DNA from: a virus
Virus record (IMG/VR): IMGVR_UViG_3300031758_000185
Span: 1-39,832 of that record
Length of the DNA stretch: 39,832 nucleotides
Direction: 5' to 3' (one strand)
Below the pieces are notes generated by a model, which ran no database searches, was not told the DNA's origin, and saw nothing but the letters and a program-made list of their open reading frames with translations. Below, piece after piece: positions 35,586-39,832 of this stretch. Made by a program: the position numbers and the translations under genes. The stretch's first letter is position 1. Each line of letters starts with the position of its first letter.

Positions 35586-35593
35586 TATTTATT
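35586..35593 (-). promoter_or_regulatory. Candidate late promoter (AATAAATA) for the baseplate block
   Basis: The minus strand reads AGAATAAATAGAG in the 81-base divergent gap, 27 bases before the gp48-like start. One mismatch at the first position of the T4 late octamer. Likely the main promoter for the leftward structural genes in view. Confidence 0.65.
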
Positions 35594-35605
35594 CTTGACA
35601 AAATA

Positions 35606-35614
35606 TGCTATTAT
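35606..35614 (+). promoter_or_regulatory. Candidate extended -10 promoter for the gp55-like gene
   Basis: TGCTATTAT fits an extended -10 (TGnTATAAT, one mismatch). A TTGACA at 35595-35600 is only 8 bases away, so it cannot be its -35. The gp55-like start follows at 35641 with GGAGA between. Confidence 0.4.
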
Positions 35615-35640
35615 ATTAACTACTGGAGAATTCTATAACA

Positions 35641-36507
35641 ATGACAATAATGCCCACTCAACCTCCCAAGATCAAGTATCTTACTAATAAGGATTTACTA
35701 AAAGAAATTCATCTAAGTAAAAACACCTATTGTTCCTATACTGATCCTGCATATGGAGATTATGATCTAATAATTTCAAATTTATCTAAAATTAATATTA
35801 GGTCAATTGCCGATGCTAAACGTAGCAGAGCAATAAAAATAGGTAAAAAAAATCACGAAATTGCACAGTCAGGCGGAAAGAAAATTCCAGCTAAAGAATT
35901 TGAAGTTGACTACAAAACTATTAAAAAAACTGACGTTGTTTTTAGGGTTATGACCTTTGATCACATACCGTTGGCTCCTGGTCGCAAAAAGACTTTGAAA
36001 AATACCGCAGACAGTCACGACAAGGTGAACTTTCCTCCGTTCCAACATTGGAAGTTTGATGACAATAACAATCTTATATGTGTAGGTAAAAGTCATTGGA
36101 AGGGAGATTTAGACACTGGCTCATTTAACAAAGAACATGGTCAGATGACTAACAATCTAGCTCGTATGTTTTTAAAACTCTGCGAGCGATATGCCACAAG
36201 AGGAAACGTTCGCGGGTATACTTACAATGATGAAATGCGTGGGCAGGCTATTCTCCAGTTGACACAAATTGGTCTACAGTTTGACGAATCGAAATCAGAT
36301 AATCCGTTTGCCTATTATACTGCCGCAGTGACTAACAGTTTTGTTAGAATTATCAATATTGAAAAACGCAATCAAAATATTCGAGATGACATTTTAGAAA
36401 TAAACGGAATGAATCCAAGTTGGACTAGACAGAACGCTGCGGGCAAAGGTGGGGCTAGTTATGGTCCGGTTAGTACTACTCCGGTGGACGGCGGTGATTG
36501 GGATTGA
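35641..36507 (+). CDS. gp55: Late-transcription sigma factor, gp55-like, with long N-terminal region
   Basis: 288 residues against 185 in T4 gp55. Residues ~165-265 carry the sigma region-2-like core: LARMFLKLCERYATRGNVRG, YTYNDEMRGQAILQLTQIGL, then FDESKSDNPFAYYTAAVTNS and FVRIINIEKRNQNIRDDILE. It should bind host core polymerase and read the -10-like TATAAATA late motif, working with the sliding clamp. The first ~160 residues (KYLTNKDLLKEIHLSKNTYC, VVFRVMTFDHIPLAPGRKK, NFPPFQHWKF) are absent from T4 gp55, though I recall similar long versions in marine T4-like phages. It is divergent from the late genes it would control. GGAGA precedes the start, with ATG 35650 as an alternative. Confidence 0.85.
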   Translation: MTIMPTQPPKIKYLTNKDLLKEIHLSKNTYCSYTDPAYGDYDLIISNLSKINIRSIADAKRSRAIKIGKKNHEIAQSGGKKIPAKEFEVDYKTIKKTDVVFRVMTFDHIPLAPGRKKTLKNTADSHDKVNFPPFQHWKFDDNNNLICVGKSHWKGDLDTGSFNKEHGQMTNNLARMFLKLCERYATRGNVRGYTYNDEMRGQAILQLTQIGLQFDESKSDNPFAYYTAAVTNSFVRIINIEKRNQNIRDDILEINGMNPSWTRQNAAGKGGASYGPVSTTPVDGGDWD

Positions 36508-36532
36508 TCTCACCTTGTTTACCTGTTATAAT
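36504..36532 (+). promoter_or_regulatory. Sigma-70-type promoter before gp47
   Basis: TTGATC (36504-36509), 17 bases, then TATAAT (36527-36532) preceded by TG at 36524. This gives a perfect -10 with an extended-TG element and a four-of-six -35. The -35 overlaps the TGA stop of the gp55-like gene. The leader to ATG 36548 would be only about 9 bases. Confidence 0.55.
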
Positions 36533-36547
36533 AACTAAGGAGATCCT

Positions 36548-37558
36548 ATGTCACTATTTAAAAAAGTAGCCTGTTTTACCGATATTCATTTTGGTCTAAA
36601 GTCTGGTAGTCGTACACATAATCAAGATTGTGAAGATTTTGTTTCTTGGTTCTGTGAGACTGCTAAAAAAGAAGGTTGTGAAACTGCAATCTTTCTAGGC
36701 GATTGGCATCATAATCGTAGTACTACCGATGTTAGTACTATGAACTATACTGTGTCCAACTTAGAAAAACTAAGTCAGTCGTTTGAAAAAGTCTATTTTA
36801 TTCTAGGCAATCACGACTTGTTCTACAAGGACAAGCGTGAGATTAACTCTGTTGAATTTATGCGACTGTTTCCAAATGTAGTTCCTATTAAGGAAACGTT
36901 GACAGAAGGCGATGTCACTATTATGCCTTGGTTGGTAGCTGACGAGTGGAAAAACATTCCCAATATCAAAAGCAAGTATTTGTTTGGACATTTAGAATTG
37001 CCCAGCTTTTACATGAATGCTATGGTGCAAATGCCGGATCACGGACAAGTACAAAGTAGCCATTTTGTTAACCAAGAATATGTGTTTACTGGTCACTTTC
37101 ACAAGCGTCAACACAATAGAAACATACATTATATTGGCAATGCGTTTCCGCACAATTATGCAGATGCAGGCGATGATGATCGAGGTATGATGATGTTAGA
37201 GTGGGGAGGTACGCCGGAGTTTAAAACATGGCCAGGGCAACCTGTATACAGAACATTTAAATTGAGTCAGATCATTGACAAACCCGACGACCTGCTGAAA
37301 GAAAAAATGCATTGCCGCGTCACAATCGATTTGCCAATTAGTTTTGAAGAAGCTAATTTTATTAAAGAAACATTTGTTCCTCAATACAATCTTCGAGAAC
37401 TTATGTTAATACCAGAAAAGGTAGAAGTAGATGCACAATCTACTCCAATTGATATCAATTTTGAAAGTGTTGACACTATTGTTATGAATCAAATCAATGC
37501 CATCGACAGCGATGCATTTGACAAAGCTCTTCTATTAGACATTTATAATAACCTATGA
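36548..37558 (+). CDS. gp47: Recombination endonuclease subunit gp47 (Mre11/SbcD-like)
   Basis: 336 residues (T4 gp47 is 339). It has the calcineurin-type phosphoesterase motifs in order: TDIHFG with D12 and H14, GDWHHN with D52, GNHD at 87-90, and GHFHKR around 182-187, which together bind the two metal ions. With gp46 it resects DNA ends to make the 3' tails used in recombination-dependent replication and repair, and also degrades host DNA in T4. A strong AAGGAG precedes the ATG, and its stop overlaps the gp46 start as ATGA. Confident. Confidence 0.95.
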   Translation: MSLFKKVACFTDIHFGLKSGSRTHNQDCEDFVSWFCETAKKEGCETAIFLGDWHHNRSTTDVSTMNYTVSNLEKLSQSFEKVYFILGNHDLFYKDKREINSVEFMRLFPNVVPIKETLTEGDVTIMPWLVADEWKNIPNIKSKYLFGHLELPSFYMNAMVQMPDHGQVQSSHFVNQEYVFTGHFHKRQHNRNIHYIGNAFPHNYADAGDDDRGMMMLEWGGTPEFKTWPGQPVYRTFKLSQIIDKPDDLLKEKMHCRVTIDLPISFEEANFIKETFVPQYNLRELMLIPEKVEVDAQSTPIDINFESVDTIVMNQINAIDSDAFDKALLLDIYNNL

Positions 37559-39333
37559 TAAAGATTAAAGATTTAACCGTTAGAAATTTTATGAGCGTTG
37601 GAGCTCAAACGCAGGCTATTACATTTGACAAAGGCCAGTTAACCCTTGTACTAGGTGAAAATCTAGATCTAGGTGGCGACGACAGCGGTGCTCGTAATGG
37701 TACTGGTAAAACTACAATCATCAATGGTCTCAGCTATGCTATCTACGGCAATGCTCTAACTAATATTAAAAAAGATAACCTTGTTAACAAAATTAACAAC
37801 AAGGGTATGTTATGTACAGTTAGTTTTGAAAAAGACGGTGTTGATTATCACATTGAGAGAGGTCGTAAACCTAATGTCCTAAAGTTTAGTGTTAACGGAC
37901 ACGAACAATCTTCATTAGAAACTGATGAAGCTCAAGGCGATAGTAGAGAAACACAAAAGGCTATTGAAGAAGTTTTTGGTATGACTCACGATATGTTTAA
38001 ACATCTTGTGGCTTTGAATACCTACACTGAACCTTTCTTGTCAATGAAGGCAGCTGACCAACGTGCTATTATCGAACAGTTGTTAGGTATTACACAATTA
38101 AGTGAAAAAGCCGAAGCATTAAAAGAACAAATTAAAAATAGCAAAGACTCTATTGCTACAGAAAATACAAAAATTGAAACAATTAAAGTGTCTAATGATC
38201 GAATTCAACAGAGTATTGAATCGTTAGAACGCAAACAACGGTTATGGGAAGAACAACACGAAACAGCTCTTGCCAATTTAACCAAAGCAATAGAAAAACT
38301 ATTAGATATTAACATCGACGAAGAAATTGCCAATCAACGATCGTTAATTGAATGGACAAAAAGCAAAAAAGAACGAGATAGTCTAACTGCTTTGATTGCT
38401 AAACAAACTAGTACTCTAGAACGAGAGCAAAAAAATCTAGACAAGTTAGAGCGAGAGTTAACAACTCTAGCAGATCATAAATGTCATAGTTGTGGTCAAG
38501 ACATTCACGATGTCAAACACGACGAGATGATGACTGCCAAAGTTAAACAGGTTGAAGAAAGTCAAGGACATTTAAAAACTCACAGCGAAGAACTAAGCGA
38601 ACTCAACGAGGCGATTAGTTTAATTGGTGAACTAGGTGCGTGTCCAAGTGTAATTTACGACAATTTAGAGCAAGCACTAAATCATAAAAATACTCTTAGC
38701 GGATTAGAACGTGATCTAGAAGTAAAGGTCGCTGAAAATAATCCCTACATTGAACAGATTGACGAATTACGCAACACAGCGGTACAAGAAATTAATTTTG
38801 ATAATGTAAACACATTGGTTAGGATTAAAGAACACCAAGAATTTTTACATAAACTGTTGACTAATAAAGATTCGTTTATTCGCAAGCGTATCATTGATCA
38901 AAACTTAGCCTATTTGAATCAAAGATTGACCTATTATCTCGATCGCATTGGACTTCCACATACAGTTGAATTTCAGAACGACCTTACTGTTATTATTACC
39001 CAGTTAGGTCAAGACTTAGACTTTGACAATCTGTCACGCGGTGAACGCAATCGATTGATATTATCGATGTCATGGGCATTCCGCGATGTATGGGAAAACC
39101 TATATCAAGCTATTAACCTACTATTCATTGACGAACTAGTAGACAGCGGTATGGATGCAAGTGGTGTTGAAAGTAGTATTGCTGTTCTTAAGAAGATGAC
39201 TCGTGAACGCAACAAAAATGTGTTCTTGATTTCACATAGAGACGATTTAACCAGCCGTGTTAATCATGTTCTTAAGGTGATCAAAGAAAACGGATTTACT
39301 AGTTATTCAACAGATGTGGAGATTGTTGATTGA
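37555..39333 (+). CDS. gp46: Recombination endonuclease subunit gp46 (Rad50/SbcC-like ATPase)
   Basis: 592 residues (T4 gp46 is 560). The P-loop is unusual: GEN at 34-36 is separated from NGTGKTT at 48-54 by about 11 residues rich in D and G. Residues ~170-430 form the coiled coil, with the zinc hook CHSC at 310-313 near its centre. The ABC signature LSRGERNR is near 493 and Walker B LLFIDE is near 522-527, followed by a D-loop (SGMD) and the switch histidine in LISHR. It dimerises and drives gp47 nuclease action on DNA ends. The start is translationally coupled to gp47 (ATGA) with no separate Shine-Dalgarno. I recall the interrupted P-loop from marine T4-like gp46 proteins. Confidence 0.95.
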   Translation: MIKIKDLTVRNFMSVGAQTQAITFDKGQLTLVLGENLDLGGDDSGARNGTGKTTIINGLSYAIYGNALTNIKKDNLVNKINNKGMLCTVSFEKDGVDYHIERGRKPNVLKFSVNGHEQSSLETDEAQGDSRETQKAIEEVFGMTHDMFKHLVALNTYTEPFLSMKAADQRAIIEQLLGITQLSEKAEALKEQIKNSKDSIATENTKIETIKVSNDRIQQSIESLERKQRLWEEQHETALANLTKAIEKLLDINIDEEIANQRSLIEWTKSKKERDSLTALIAKQTSTLEREQKNLDKLERELTTLADHKCHSCGQDIHDVKHDEMMTAKVKQVEESQGHLKTHSEELSELNEAISLIGELGACPSVIYDNLEQALNHKNTLSGLERDLEVKVAENNPYIEQIDELRNTAVQEINFDNVNTLVRIKEHQEFLHKLLTNKDSFIRKRIIDQNLAYLNQRLTYYLDRIGLPHTVEFQNDLTVIITQLGQDLDFDNLSRGERNRLILSMSWAFRDVWENLYQAINLLFIDELVDSGMDASGVESSIAVLKKMTRERNKNVFLISHRDDLTSRVNHVLKVIKENGFTSYSTDVEIVD

Positions 39334-39560
39334 CTACAGAAAGCCACGACAAAATGATTGCTGCTTTTCAGGAATATTTTAAGTGGCAGGAACGATTTGA
39401 ATATAAAGGCTCAGACGAAGCAGGCATTAAGGCACGATATTGGCTAAGTGAAATACGCAACGAAGCAAGCACCCGCAGGGTAGAAATACAGGCAAAGCGT
39501 GAAGAACGCAAAAGATCCAGAAAAGGCATGATAGGAAGGCCCAAGACAATAACTAAGTGA
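39330..39560 (+). CDS. Small basic hypothetical protein (TTG start)
   Basis: 76 residues. The TTG start at 39330 overlaps the gp46 stop (TTGA) and has GGAG 8 bases upstream; an ATG at 39354 is the alternative. The N-terminal half is FQEYFKWQERFEYKG; the C-terminal half (ARYWLSEIRNEASTRRVEIQ then KREERKRSRKG) is strongly basic and helical. I recall small ORFs with a similar A-R-x-x-L-x-EI / RR-x-EIQ pattern beside recombination genes of T4-like phages. It could bind nucleic acid, but no function is established from the sequence. Confidence 0.75.
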   Translation: MTTESHDKMIAAFQEYFKWQERFEYKGSDEAGIKARYWLSEIRNEASTRRVEIQAKREERKRSRKGMIGRPKTITK

Positions 39561-39832
39561 ATGTCATGGTATTATGAAAATCAGTTAATAGAAGAGCTAC
39601 CCGAAACTTGCGTAGGATTCGTTTATCTTATTACTAATAATATTACTGGCAGGAAATACATAGGCAAAAAACTAGCCAAATTCTCAAAAACTAGCTACAA
39701 AACAGTAAAACTCAAAAACGGCAACAAGAAGAAAAAGAAGATACGTTCTAAAATAGACAGCGATTGGCGTGATTATTACGGGTCAAACGTTGAATTAAGC
39801 AAGGATGTGGAACAATTAGGCAAAGAAAATTT
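39561..39832 (+). CDS. GIY-YIG-like nuclease domain protein, C-terminus cut off by window edge
   Basis: The frame is open from ATG 39561, directly after the previous stop (TGAATG), to the right edge (90 codons). Residues ~18-37 read GFVYLITNNITGRKYIGKKL, matching the GIY (here GFVY) and YIG strands of the GIY-YIG fold. After a lysine-rich insert, SDWRDYYGSNVELSKDVE fits the next helix of a family seen widely in T4-like phages and sometimes called homing endonuclease-like. The later catalytic Glu lies outside the window, so activity cannot be judged. No separate promoter is seen; it is in line with gp47/gp46. Confidence 0.78.
   Translation, partial: MSWYYENQLIEELPETCVGFVYLITNNITGRKYIGKKLAKFSKTSYKTVKLKNGNKKKKKIRSKIDSDWRDYYGSNVELSKDVEQLGKEN

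Noticed and set aside
35595-35600. TTGACA as a -35 box for the gp55-like gene
   Set aside because: Only 8 bases before the best -10 (TATTAT) and 11 before TATATT, too close for a sigma-70 promoter.

Overview
The window is a piece of an AT-rich tailed-phage genome of the T4-like (contractile tail) superfamily. It most resembles the marine T4-like phages (cyanophages and pelagiphages) rather than enteric T4. The evidence is a recognisable T4-type baseplate series (gp48, gp53, a gp27-like hub, a gp5-like spike, gp25, gp6), a gp55-type late sigma factor, and the recombination nuclease pair gp47/gp46. I also see copies of the T4 late-promoter motif. The kinship calls come from recognising sequence patterns by eye; no database search was run, and the host cannot be told from the window.

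Layout. Positions 1-35559 form one long leftward (minus-strand) late block of virion genes. Read in the direction of transcription (right to left) it holds: gp48-like tube protein, gp53, hub, lysozyme-less gp5-like spike, gp25, an enlarged gp6, and a single giant ORF of 4574 codons (12404-26128) sitting where T4 has gene 7. Next come a small structural protein and four tandem paralogous fibre-like proteins of 585-690 aa that share an N-terminal module and differ at the C-terminus. A further structural/fibre protein follows, and then a translationally coupled group with three probable GT-A glycosyltransferases, the last cut by the left edge. From 35641 rightwards the genes are on the plus strand: gp55-like sigma factor, gp47, gp46, a small basic protein and a GIY-YIG-like nuclease cut by the right edge. 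Genes are packed with gaps of 0-80 bases or with ATGA/TTGA overlaps. No stretch over 300 bases lacks a gene, and I saw no tRNA, CRISPR or insertion sequence.

How it fits together. gp55 would direct the host polymerase to late promoters. Candidate late motifs (consensus TATAAATA and variants) lie 17-31 bases before six of the minus-strand genes, including one perfect match before the glycosyltransferase group. gp47/gp46 are the DNA-end processing nuclease that supports T4-type recombination-dependent replication. The minus-strand genes build the baseplate and its fibres, and the glycosyltransferases are expressed with them, possibly to decorate virion proteins.

The most unusual item is the giant baseplate-region protein. 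It combines FG-GAP (integrin-like) propeller repeats, carbohydrate-binding-like modules placed between those blades, glycine-rich GSGYT-type repeats and a C-terminal series of short beta modules. It looks like a very large host-contact or baseplate-periphery structure.
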